Below, one piece after another: positions 21,072-29,620 of a DNA stretch of 64,000 nt. The translations under genes were made by a program, and so were the position numbers. The notes under the pieces were generated by a model that did not search any database, was not told the origin of the DNA, and saw only the letters and a list, made by a program, of their open reading frames with translations. The number at the start of each line of letters is the position of its first letter. Position 1 is the first letter of the stretch. The stretch is taken from assembly GCF_024703895.1 (NCBI RefSeq), contig NZ_CP087968.1, forward strand, positions 1,426,001 to 1,490,000, written 5' to 3'. This DNA is from Nocardioides sp. B-3. GTDB lineage: Bacteria > Actinomycetota > Actinomycetes > Propionibacteriales > Nocardioidaceae.

Positions 21072-22164
21072 TGGCGATCGACGAGACCTACTCGGTCAGC
21101 GGTTTCTACGAGACCCTCCATGAGGCCTGCGACCTCCTCGCCGAGCTCTACTACATCGACAAGGCTCTGGACTACTTCGAGGAGAGCCAGCACGGTGGGA
21201 TCCCCAACAACAACGCCTTCTCCAACACCTCGGACTACGCGATCGTCGAGTTCAACCACATGGGCTGGACCCACCCGTTCGACAAGAACGTCACTCGCGG
21301 CAACACCCAGCCGAGCTTCGACGATTTCAGGGAAGAGGCCGAGGGGAAGCTGAAGGAGTGGGCCGACGAGGGGAGCACCTGGGCCCGGGGCATTCGGGAG
21401 TGGGTTGTCGAGTACGCCACTGACCTGTTGTCCGAGCGCCAATCGGAGTTCGACTTCATCATCGAGAGGACAGCGGACACGGCGAACTCCCCGGCCCACG
21501 ACGGCGCGGAGGATTTTGGTGGTCTGTCGGAGAATCTCGGGGCGTGGAAGGGTCGGACCCGAGATGCCTTCGTCAATGACTGGTACAAGCCCTTCAAGGA
21601 CATCCGGAGCAACCACTGCTTCGTCCCCGGGCGAGTCTCGGCCTGCTACGCGGTGGCGAATGGAGTCACGTCCTCGGCGCAGCATGCCCTCATGAACGCG
21701 GTCGAGGCGACCAAGCAGGCCGCCGACGACCAGCTCCGCAAGCGCCGGGACGACAATCGTGGACAGAGCACCAAGGACGCTCTGGGCTTGCTTTCCTCCC
21801 TCACGGGATTTCTCGGGGCAGTGACCTTCGCGATCCCGCCGGCCTCCGCGACCTTCGGCATCGTCAGCGCGACGTCCGGCCTCGCGTCGGCCACGATCCC
21901 CGCTGGCGCCCGTGAGACGGTCACCGTCGAGGGAGCGAGCGCCAAGGAGCTGGAGTCGAGCCTCGACGAGCTGATCCGGGGGCGGTCAGGTCCCGGACCG
22001 AAGGACTCGACGAACTGGCGTCCGGTGCCAAGCACGACATCGCGGAGATCACGACCTTCATGGACGAGCGTGAGGCCGAGTTCCGCCTCTACCCGCGTGC
22101 TCCCGGCATCGGCAAGCACCCCGACCCGAACGGGTTCCATCACGAGAGCAGCAAGCAGTACTGA
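21071..22164 (+). CDS. WxG-motif partner protein, predicted type VII effector (one frameshift)
   Basis: About 364 residues. The N-terminal half is acidic and helical (ETLHEACDLLAELYYIDKAL), and the WxG signature occurs as AWKGRTRDAF with Trp159 and Gly161, near the middle of a predicted helical hairpin. A hydrophobic Gly/Ala stretch follows (LGLLSSLTGFLGAVTFAIPP) and could be membrane-active. The frame breaks near 21980; after it the true end is EREAEFRLYPRAPGIGKHPD and then HHESSKQY. Base composition looks less GC-rich than the neighbours. No toxin domain was recognised at the C-terminus. Confidence 0.6.
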
Positions 22165-22207
22165 CGTACGCCGCTGAGGCGGCAGTGCGGCCGCCTACGA
22201 TGGCGCC

Positions 22208-23007
22208 ATGCCCCGCCCCACAGCGGCCTTCTTCGATCTCGACAAGACGATCATCGCGAAGTCGAGCACCCTTGCCTTCAGCAAGCCCTTCCGAGCCGGG
22301 GGCCTGATCAGCCGGCGCGCGATGCTGCGCAGCACCTACGCCCAGTTCGTCTTCCTCGTCGGCGGCGCGGACCACGACCAGATGGAGAAGCTGCGCCGCT
22401 TCATGTCGGCGATGTGCGCGGGCTGGGACGTCGCGACGGTCCGCGAGATCGTCGCCGACACGCTGCACAACATCGTCGACCCGCTCGTCTACGACGAGGC
22501 AGTCAGCCTGATCGAGGAGCACCACCTCGCCGGGCGTGACGTCGTGATCGTCTCGACGAGCGGTGCCGAGGTCGTCGGCCCCATCGGCGAGATGCTCGGC
22601 GCCGACCGGGTCGTCGCGACCCGGATGGAGATCGTGGACGGCAAGTACTCAGGCGAGATCGAGTACTACGCCTACGCCGAGGAGAAGGCGCGCGGATCCG
22701 GGAGCTCGCGCTGCACATCGGCTACGACCTCGAGAACAGCTACGCCTACAGCGACTCGATCACCGACGTCTCCATGCTGGAGACCGTGGGCCACGCGCAT
22801 GCCGTCAACCCCGACAAGGAGCTGCGCAAGGTCGCGGTCGAGCGCGGCTGGCCGGTCCCGGTCTTCAACAAGCCCGTCGAGCTGCGCAGCCGCGTGCACT
22901 TCCCGCCGGCCGGGCAGACCCTCGCTGCACTCGCGGTCGGTGGCGCAGTCGCCGCCGGCGGCGGCGTCCTGTGGGCGAACGCCCGCAAGCGCCGGTTCGA
23001 GGGATAA
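22208..23007 (+). CDS. HAD-IB family phosphatase with C-terminal membrane anchor (one frameshift)
   Basis: Haloacid dehalogenase phosphatase of the SerB-like IB subfamily, about 266 residues. Motif I is FFDLDKTIIA with nucleophile Asp, motif II is VVIVSTSGAE, motif III/IV is the segment SYAYSDSITDVSML with the acidic pair. The C-terminus has one hydrophobic helix (LAALAVGGAVAAGGGVLW) and a basic tail. The frame breaks near 22690. It corresponds to Rv3661 by position. The ATG is six bases after TACGAT, so the mRNA may be leaderless. Substrate unknown; phosphoserine or phospholipid headgroups are possible. Confidence 0.87.
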
Positions 23008-23040
23008 CGAGCACCCATCAACAGGCCGGGATGTCAACCC

Positions 23041-23069
23041 TTGTGAGTCGGCCGAAGTCGGCGTACACA
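23041..23069 (+). promoter_or_regulatory. Sigma70-type promoter for a candidate small RNA
   Basis: TTGTGA at 23041-23046, a 17-base spacer and TACACA at 23064-23069. It points into a gene-free, structured region, not towards any CDS. Confidence 0.5.
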
Positions 23070-23075
23070 TGAGGA

Positions 23076-23243
23076 CACAACTCAAGAGTTTGCACGTGAG
23101 CCGGGTACCCACGCGGCGATCTAGCCTCTCGAAGAGGTCGCGTGTCACCGGGAATCTCCCGGGACCGCAGTTAGAAGTTGCACGCCTGATAGCCGAGTCT
23201 TCACGTGTCAGCGACGGCATCCGATCCTTGTGGTCGGATGCCG
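23076..23243 (+). ncRNA. Candidate small RNA
   Basis: The 280-bp gap between the HAD gene and the convergent Rv3662c-like gene holds a promoter-like pair at 23041-23069, three small hairpins (AACTC-AA-GAGTT, CCTCT-CGA-AGAGG, CCGGGA-ATC-TCCCGG) and a 10-bp terminator stem. Predicted length is about 170 nt. No open frame of note lies in it on the plus strand. It does not match SRP, 6S, tmRNA, RNase P or riboswitch cores that I know. Existence of the transcript is inference. Confidence 0.45.
23215..23243 (+). terminator. Terminator-like hairpin
   Basis: Perfect 10-bp stem CGGCATCCGA / TCGGATGCCG with a 9-base loop, followed by TTCGCATT. It would end either the candidate small RNA or transcripts from the HAD gene. 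Confidence 0.55.
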
Positions 23244-23287
23244 TTCGCATTCGCGGCTATTCCGCCGTACGCCGCAGCGGTGACGCT

Positions 23288-23983
23288 TCAGCGCCCCACG
23301 ACGAACGCCTCGGCGGCGTAGATCACCCACGCGTGCACGCCACGCGGCCCGCCCTCGGCGTAGCCGCGCAGGTTGGACTCGTACTGCGCCCGCAGGGCCA
23401 GTGCCCGGCCTCGGGCACGACCAGCGACTTCCGAGTCGACACCGCGCGCGACGAGCACCAGCCGCTCGAGCGCCCGCGCGACGATCCCGTTGTGCGACGC
23501 GAACGGCGCCGCCGTCGCGACGTCGGCGTGCACGACGGCCGCGACGAGCAGGGCCGGCGCGGACGTGTCCGAGAGCAGCAGCTCGGAGACCCCGCGCAAT
23601 CGGTCGGCAGAGGCCGCGTCGCGAGGACGACCGAGCGAATCGTCAGGCACCGATCCGGACGCAACCACCGCATGCAGCTCGGCGATCGCCTGCAGCGGGG
23701 CGGTCCGGATCAGCGGCGCGAGCGCCAGCATCGAGGTCGAGAGCCGCAGCGCGTCCTGCGCGATCGCGTCGCCGTCTCCGGCGCGGATCTCGGCCAGCGT
23801 CGAGGCCGACCCCTCCAGCACGGCACTGGCGTGCGCACCCCTCAGGAGCGACTCGGCCGTCATCTCGGGCGACGTCCGTCGCAGTCCGCGGTCGCGCAGC
23901 ATCACGTCGATGCCGTCGCGCGCTGCGGCGTACGCCGAAGGCACGCCCTCGAGGCCCACGAGCCGTGCAACGGGATCAGTCAC
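23288..23983 (-). CDS. Conserved hypothetical protein (Rv3662c position)
   Basis: A 231-residue helical protein from the GTG at 23981-23983 (VTDPVARLVGLEGV). Conserved-looking stretches are LLRGAHASAVLEGSAS, LAPLIRTAPLQAIAELHAV and APFASHNGIVARALERLVLV. The AHASAVLEGS segment and the HNGIVAR segment faintly recall the inhibitory and catalytic motifs of Fic proteins, but the catalytic HPFxxGNG is not intact, so I do not assign that function. The frame is unbroken. It is divergent from the methyltransferase gene with 28 bp between the two start codons, and both appear leaderless. Confidence 0.7.
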   Translation of the reverse strand: MTDPVARLVGLEGVPSAYAAARDGIDVMLRDRGLRRTSPEMTAESLLRGAHASAVLEGSASTLAEIRAGDGDAIAQDALRLSTSMLALAPLIRTAPLQAIAELHAVVASGSVPDDSLGRPRDAASADRLRGVSELLLSDTSAPALLVAAVVHADVATAAPFASHNGIVARALERLVLVARGVDSEVAGRARGRALALRAQYESNLRGYAEGGPRGVHAWVIYAAEAFVVGR

Positions 23984-24011
23984 AGTGGAGGACGCTAGTA
24001 GCCTCGATCGG
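23984..24011. promoter_or_regulatory. 28-bp divergent region with two -10 hexamers
   Basis: TAGCGT on the minus strand (23992-23997), eight bases before the GTG at 23983, and TAGCCT on the plus strand (23999-24004), seven bases before the GTG at 24012. Both genes begin GTGACTGA. There is no room for ribosome binding sites, so two leaderless mRNAs start back to back. Confidence 0.55.
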
Positions 24012-24880
24012 GTGACTGACGAGCAGCCCGACATGAAGCGCCTCTCCGAATCCTTCGGGGCCGTGGCCGAGGCCTATGACCGCGGCCGTCCGTCCTATCC
24101 AGCCGATGCTGTCGCGTGGTTGCTGGACGGCGACGCCAAGATCGTGCTGGAGCTCGGGGCCGGCACCGGCAAGCTGACGCGCGAGATGGTCGACCAAGGT
24201 CACGCGGTCTTCGCGACCGAGAAGGACCCGGCGATGCTCGAGGTGCTGCAGCAGCGGGTGCCCGAGGTCAGCGCCAAGGTCGCCGGCGCCGAGGAGATCC
24301 CCGCCAACGACCGCAGCGTCGACGTCGTCGTCGCCGCGCAGGCCTTCCACTGGTTCGACCACGAGCTGGCGATCCCGGAGATGGCGCGGGTGCTGAAGCC
24401 CGGCGGTCACGTCGCGCTCGTGTGGAACTTCTTCGACAAGAAGATCCCGTGGGTGCGCAAGCTGGTCGACGTCGTCGGCGGCGGTGCCGGCATCGGAATC
24501 GCCGGCGAGCAGGACGCCGGTCCATTTCCCACGAGTTCTCGGCCGAGTCCGACCTCTTCGGTGAGATCGAGCACAAGACCTTCTCCTTCTGGCAGGACGT
24601 CGATCGCGACACCCTCGTCGACATCGTCGCGTCGCGCTCCTACATCGCATCCCTGCCCGACGACGAGCGCGAGGCCGGGCTCGACGCCGTGCGCGCGCTC
24701 TACGACGACTACGGCCGCGGCCACGACGGCATGCAGCTGCCCTACGTCGTCGAGTGCTTCCGCGCGAAGGTCATCGACCAGCGCGACGCGGCAACCGAAG
24801 TGCCTTCCGACGCATCACAGGAGGGTCCGATCGTTTCGGACGGCACCGACACAGACATGCTGCTGATCGACTTCCGCTAG
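24012..24880 (+). CDS. Class I SAM-dependent methyltransferase (one frameshift)
   Basis: About 289 residues of the UbiE/Methyltransf_11 type. The N-terminal FGAVAEAYDRGRPSYP is followed by motif I LELGAGTGKLT, the acidic residue of motif II (ATEKDPAMLEVL), AAQAFHWFDH and the post-motif RVLKPGGHVALVWNFFD. The frame breaks near 24523, where CCGG stands for an expected CCAGG. The GTG at 24012 lies seven bases after TAGCCT. Close relatives in actinobacteria are annotated only as class I methyltransferases; the small-molecule substrate is unknown. Confidence 0.87.
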
Positions 24881-24903
24881 GCAGCGCTCCAAGGAGACCT
24901 GCC

Positions 24904-26274
24904 ATGCGTCGTACGGCGACACTCACCGCGCTTCTGTTCGGCGCCACGCTCCTTGCGCCGACCGGCGTTGCCACCGCCGTCGGAGAGACCTGCCGGGGTG
25001 AGGCCGCCACGATCGTCGGCACCGACCCCCGGTCGTGGGGACCGACACCACGCTCCATGGCACCGAGGGTCGTGACGTGATCGTCACCGGCGCGGCGCAC
25101 GACGTGCGCGCCCTCGGCGGCGACGACCTCGTCTGCGTCGCCGGGCTGCCCAACCGTGTGAGCGTCAGGGTCGACGCTGGGCCCGGCAACGACGTCGTCG
25201 ACACCGTGGCCGCCACGACGCCGGTCCGGACCGAGCTCGGATCCGGGGCTGACACCCTGCACGGGGGCCCGACCAGCGACGACGTCAACACGAGTGGATA
25301 CATCTCGGAGACCGGCCAGCAGATCCCCGACACCGAGCGCGACGTCGTTGACACTGGTGCCGGACTCGATCGAGTCGCCAGCAACTCCGACGGCGCTGTC
25401 AACCCGGACGTGATCACCACCGGGCCGGACTCCGACTACCTCTACGTGGAGGGTCCACTGGCAGCCGACGGTCGACTCGACGGGGGGCACGGGTGGCGCT
25501 CGCCTCGAGACCAGGGATCGACGCCGGGGCACTGGTCGTGGACGCCGCGACCGGCACGTCCACCCTCGACGGCCGGGACTGGATGCGGTGGACCAACATC
25601 GGCGCACTGGGCTTCATCGTGGATCGGGTCGACCTGACCTACACCGGGTCGCCGGCCAACGACGGTCTCGATGTCTGGACGACTTGGGGGGCCAGCGGAG
25701 ATCCCTCTGTCACGGCCGATCTGGGAGCCGGGGACGACCGCGTGACCCTGTCAGGCAACCCGTCGTTCGGGCACGACGTCGATCGACGCCGGGAACGGAC
25801 GTGACACCGTCGAGATCAACGGCACGAGGGAAGTGAAGGCCGACCTGCGGGCGGAGACCGTCCGATGGGGTGACGTCACCAGCAATCTCGTCGGCGTCGA
25901 GAATGTCTCGGCCTACGGCACTGACGTGCGTGTCATCGGTGACGACGCCGGCAACGTCCTGTCGGTCGGTGGCTGCACCACGCGCGCGGTCGGCGGCAAG
26001 GGCGCCGACACGTTGGAACGTCGAGGAGGACAGATCGACGGTCCTCGCGTCGACTGCGCCGAGACCGGGATGACCTTCAACGGCGGCCCCGGCAACGACC
26101 GGCTCGATGGATCCCGGCAGTCCGACGTCCTACGCGGGGGCGCGGGGTAGCGACCGGCTCATCGGCATGCAGGGCCGCGACACTCTGGCGGGCGGCTCGG
26201 GTCGAGATACTGCACTGGGCGGTCCCGACCGCGACAGGTGCATTGCCGAGGTCAAGAAGTCTTGCGAGCGATGA
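24904..26274 (+). CDS. Secreted RTX-repeat protein A (about four frameshifts)
   Basis: About 455 residues when joined. The ATG follows AAGGAG and opens a signal peptide (MRRTATLTALLFGATLLAP, then TGVATAVGETC). The body has hemolysin-type calcium-binding repeats such as GSGADTLHGG, GGPGNDRLDGS, GGKGADTLERR and GGSGRDTALGG, and ends RDRCIAEVKKSCER. Such repeats fold as calcium-loaded beta-rolls outside the cell. Frames break near 25028, 25485, 25780 and 26140. No catalytic domain recognised. The stop overlaps the next gene as ATGA, and the two proteins share signal peptide and C-terminus, so they are tandem duplicates. Confidence 0.82.
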
Positions 26275-27334
26275 AGGTTGTGCGCCGTACGGCGACACTG
26301 ACCGCCCTGCTTTTCGGAGCCACGCTCCTTCTGCCAACCGGAACGGCTTCCGCGACAGGCGAGACCTGCCGAAGCAAGCCGGCCACGATCGTGGGAACCG
26401 GCCCCACGGTGACAGGCACCCCCGGCGACGACGTGATCGTCACCGGCACGTCCCTCACGGTGTTCGCCGACGCGGGCAACGACCTCGTGTGCGTGACGTT
26501 CGTGCCTGCCTCCGTCAAGATCGACGCGGGAGACGGCGACGACATGATCGATGCCACCGCGGCCGGGTTCGGAACGAACTCATCACTCCAGTCGGGCCAC
26601 GACCTGTACCTCGGGGGCCAAGGAGTCGACCTCGTCACGGCCAACGGTGCGGACGACGTGGTCCCGGGCGGGGCTGGTAGCGACAACGTCACGTTGTTGA
26701 CCTCCCAGACCGACACCACGGTCATCGGCAGCTACGACGGCGGCACCGGCGATGACGTGATCTTCGTGGAGGATCGGCTGGCGGACGTCGGCATGCAGCT
26801 CGACAAGCAAGTCGTCGTCGACGGCATCGTGATTGCTGACATCACCGGCTTCAACACTGGCGGCGTCAGCGCACACCGAGTCACGCTCAAAGGCAGCGAT
26901 GGGGACGACACCCTGTACGCGTCGGGGATGCGACATCCTCATCAACGGGGCTGGCGGCGACGACAGGGTCACTGCCCAAACCGACGAGCAGGGCCTCCCG
27001 CAACCATGCGACCAAGACACTCTGTTGGCCGGTGGGTCTGGGGACGACAACCTCGTCGGCCGGACTGGGAACGACCGGCTCTCCGGCAATGCGGGTGACG
27101 ACAAGCTCCACGGCCTCGCCAACGACGATCTGCTGCGCGGCGGCACCGGCGACGACAAGCTCTTCGGCGGAGGCGGTGACGACCTGCTGCGGGGCGAGCG
27201 TGGCGGCGACAGGTTGATCGGCAACCGTGGCCGCGACACCTTGTACGGCGACCGGGGGTCGAGACATAGCCGGGGGTGGCGCAGGCCGCGACAGATGCGA
27301 CGCCGAAGTCGAACGCCGCTGCGAGAGTCAATGA
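26271..27334 (+). CDS. Secreted RTX-repeat protein B (two frameshifts)
   Basis: About 354 residues. A signal peptide nearly identical to that of protein A (RRTATLTALLFGATLL) is followed by GETCRSKPATIVGTG and a middle domain. The C-terminal beta-roll has at least six nonapeptides (GGSGDDNLVG, GRTGNDRLSG, GNAGDDKLHG, GGTGDDKLFG, GGGGDDLLRG), ending GRDRCDAEVERRCESQ. Frames break near 26925 and 27255. It is translationally coupled to gene A by ATGA. Calcium binding follows from the repeat family; partner or surface target is unknown. A long hairpin follows the stop. Confidence 0.82.
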
Positions 27335-27341
27335 TCAACCA

Positions 27342-27395
27342 CGAGGACAGCGGTAGTTTGCGGCCACCGGTGGCTGCGGAATACCGCTGTCCTCG
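27342..27395 (+). terminator. Large nested hairpin after the RTX pair
   Basis: Perfect 14-bp arms (27342-27355 with 27382-27395) enclose a 26-base loop that itself contains the 12-base palindrome GCCACCGGTGGC at 27363-27374. It lies 8 bases past the stop of RTX gene B and before the -10 of the next operon. Confidence 0.65.
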
Positions 27396-27441
27396 CGACC
27401 GAATCGGCAACTCCTGCGAGCGAACTGACTAGTCTCACCCC

Positions 27442-28546
27442 ATGTGGCGCTGGCGGCGGACCCACCTCGGCACGGAGGCCGACCGGGCGACCTTCCGCAC
27501 GCTGCACACCGCGTCGCTGGCCGCGCCTGCGCTGCGTGAGGGACTCACGCAGACTAGCGCCGAGCGCAGTGTCCGGCACCTGCGCGCGCTCCTCGGCACG
27601 CCCGCGGCGGCCCTGACCGACACCAGCGGTGTGCTCGCGTGGGACGGCGCCGGGCACCACCACGCGGCGGAGGTCCCCGACCTCCCCGACGGCGCGCCGA
27701 CGCGGATCTCCGCGACCACCTGCGCGACGCCGGGCTGTCCCGTGCGCCAGCTCGTCATCAGCCCGCTGGTCGTCGAGGAGCTGCTCGTCGGCACCCTCGT
27801 CGTCGGCGCACCCAACGCCACCGGCAGCCTCGTCCGGGCCGCCAACGAGGTCGCGGCCCGGGTCTCCGGGCAGCTCGAGCTGGCCAGCCTCGACGACTCG
27901 CGCACCGCGCTGATGGAGGCGGAGGTGCGAGCCCTGCGCGCCCAGATCAGCCCGCACTTCATCTACAACTCGCTGGGCGCCATCGCCAGCTTCGTCCGCA
28001 CCGACCCCGACCGGGCCCGCGAGCTGCTGCTCGAGTTCGCCGACTTCACCCGCTACTCCTTCCGCAGCCACGGCGACTACACGACGCTGGCGGAGGAGCT
28101 CCGTTCCGTCGAGCGCTACCTCCTCCCGGAGCAGGCCCGCTTCGGCGACCGGCTCAAGGTGACGCTGCGGATCGCTCCTGAGGTGCTGCCCGTCGCCGTA
28201 CCCTTCCTGTGCATCCAGCCCCTCGTCGAGAACGCCGTCCGCCACGGACTCGAGGCCAGTGCCGACAAGGCCGACGGGGTCGGCCACCTCTCCATCACGG
28301 CCCGCGACCTCGACCGGGAATGCGTCATCGAGGTCGAGGACGACGGCAGCGGCGAGGATCCTGAGCGCGTACGCCGCGCGCTGGCCGGGGACACGTCCAT
28401 GGACTCCGTCGGCCCGGGCAATGTCGACGCACGGCTGCGCAACGCGTTCGGAGACGACTACGGTCTGGTGGTCGAGACCGCCCCCCGGCGCCGGCACCAA
28501 GGTCATCGTCCGGGTGCCCAAGTTCGCCCCGGGAGTGCAGCTATGA
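27442..28546 (+). CDS. LytS-type sensor histidine kinase (one frameshift)
   Basis: About 367 residues, cytoplasmic: no membrane segment is visible. The N-terminal GAF-like domain (residues about 40-150) includes TTCATPGCPVRQLVISPLVV with a CxxxxC pair. The His_kinase domain has AQISPHFIYNSL with the phospho-accepting His, and the ATPase has PLVENAVRHGLE and EVEDDGSGED. The frame breaks near 28485, at CCCCCCGG for expected CCTGG. The ATG is six bases after TAGTCT. Overlap with the response regulator gene is ATGA. It likely controls the symporter genes downstream. Confidence 0.9.
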
Positions 28547-29258
28547 CGCCGCTGAACGTCCTCGTCATCGACGACGAGCGACCCGCGCTCGACGAGTTGG
28601 TCTTCCTGCTCGAGCGCGACCCGCGCGTGGGCACGATCCGGGGCTGCGACTCCGCGACCGAGGCCCTGCGGGTGCTGCAGGACCGGGCCGTCGACGCGGT
28701 CTTCCTCGACATCCAGATGCCCGGCCTGACCGGACTCGACCTCGCCCGTGTGCTGGCCCGCTTCAAGGCACCGCCGCCGATCGTGTTCGTCACCGCGCAC
28801 GAGGAGCACGCGGTCGACGCGTTCGAGGCTGCACGCCGTCGACTACGTCCTCAAACCGGTGCGCGAGGAGCGCCTCGCCGAGGCCGTTCGTCGCATCGTC
28901 GCCGCCACCTCGCCCATGCCGAGCGGCGACACCCAGATCCCCGTCGAGCGCGGCGGCGTCACCCCGCTTCATCTCCCGCAGCGACGTCACCCACGTCGAG
29001 GCGCAGGGCGACTACGCGCGCCTGCACACCGCCCACGACTCCCACCTCGTCCGTACGCCGCTGTCGACCCCGGCAGACGACTGGGCCGACGCAGGGTTCA
29101 TCCGGATCCACCGCTCGTTGCTCGTCGCGCTGGCCCACGTCTCCGAGCTGCGCGTCGACTCCGGTCGCGCCAGCGTCGTGGTCGGCGGCCACGAGCTGCC
29201 GGTCAGCCGGCGCCATACCCGCGAGCTCCGCGAGCTCCTGACGCAGCGCAGGACATGA
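28543..29258 (+). CDS. LytTR-family response regulator (two frameshifts)
   Basis: About 238 residues. The receiver domain has the acidic pair IDDERPAL, phospho-acceptor in AVFLDIQMPG and Lys in DYVLKPV. The C-terminal LytTR DNA-binding domain has RSDVTHVEAQGDYARLHT and FIRIHRSLLVAL. Frames break near 28828 and near 28970; the second shows ACCCCGCTTC for an expected ACCAGGTTC. It partners the kinase just upstream; pairs of this kind control acetate or pyruvate carriers in several actinobacteria (family knowledge), which fits the neighbours. Confidence 0.88.
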
Positions 29259-29620
29259 CCGAGCGCGTCCGGGTCACCGGGCCGCCGCGCCGCCGCGCCG
29301 CCTCGGTGCGGTCCGGGACCCGGGAGATCGACGCGGGCACGGAGCTGGGCCGCGTCTACATGGAGTCCCTGCTCCGCGAGCAGCTGCGACTGGCGCTGGG
29401 CATCCTCGCGCTGCTCGCCGTGACGGTCGGCAGCCTGCCGCTCGCCTTCCATCTCGTGCCCGGGCTCGCGGACGTGCAGGTCGGACCGCTGCCGCTGTCG
29501 TGGCTGCTGCTCGGCGTCCTCGTCTACCCCCGGTTGCTGACGCTCGGCTGGGTCTACATCCGCCGCTCGGAGGCCAACGAACGAGACTTCGCCTCCCTCG
29601 TGGAAGAGGTCGAGCGATGA
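29255..29620 (+). CDS. Small two-helix membrane protein of the symporter operon
   Basis: A 121-residue protein with a basic N-terminus (TGPPRRRAASVRSG) and two membrane helices (LALGILALLAVTVGSLPLAF and LPLSWLLLGVLVYPRLLTLG), followed by YIRRSEANERDF. Size, topology and place directly before an SSS transporter resemble DUF485 and DUF4212 small subunits of acetate-type symporters. It overlaps both neighbours by ATGA, so the four genes from the kinase to the symporter form one translational chain. Confidence 0.8.
   Translation: MTERVRVTGPPRRRAASVRSGTREIDAGTELGRVYMESLLREQLRLALGILALLAVTVGSLPLAFHLVPGLADVQVGPLPLSWLLLGVLVYPRLLTLGWVYIRRSEANERDFASLVEEVER

Noticed and set aside
20544..22164. Toxin-antitoxin or polymorphic toxin with immunity gene
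   Set aside because: No toxin domain at the C-terminus of the larger protein, and the partner is upstream and not immunity-like.
23288..23983. Fic-type AMP transferase
   Set aside because: Only faint resemblance; the HPFxxGNG catalytic loop is not intact, so no function is assigned.
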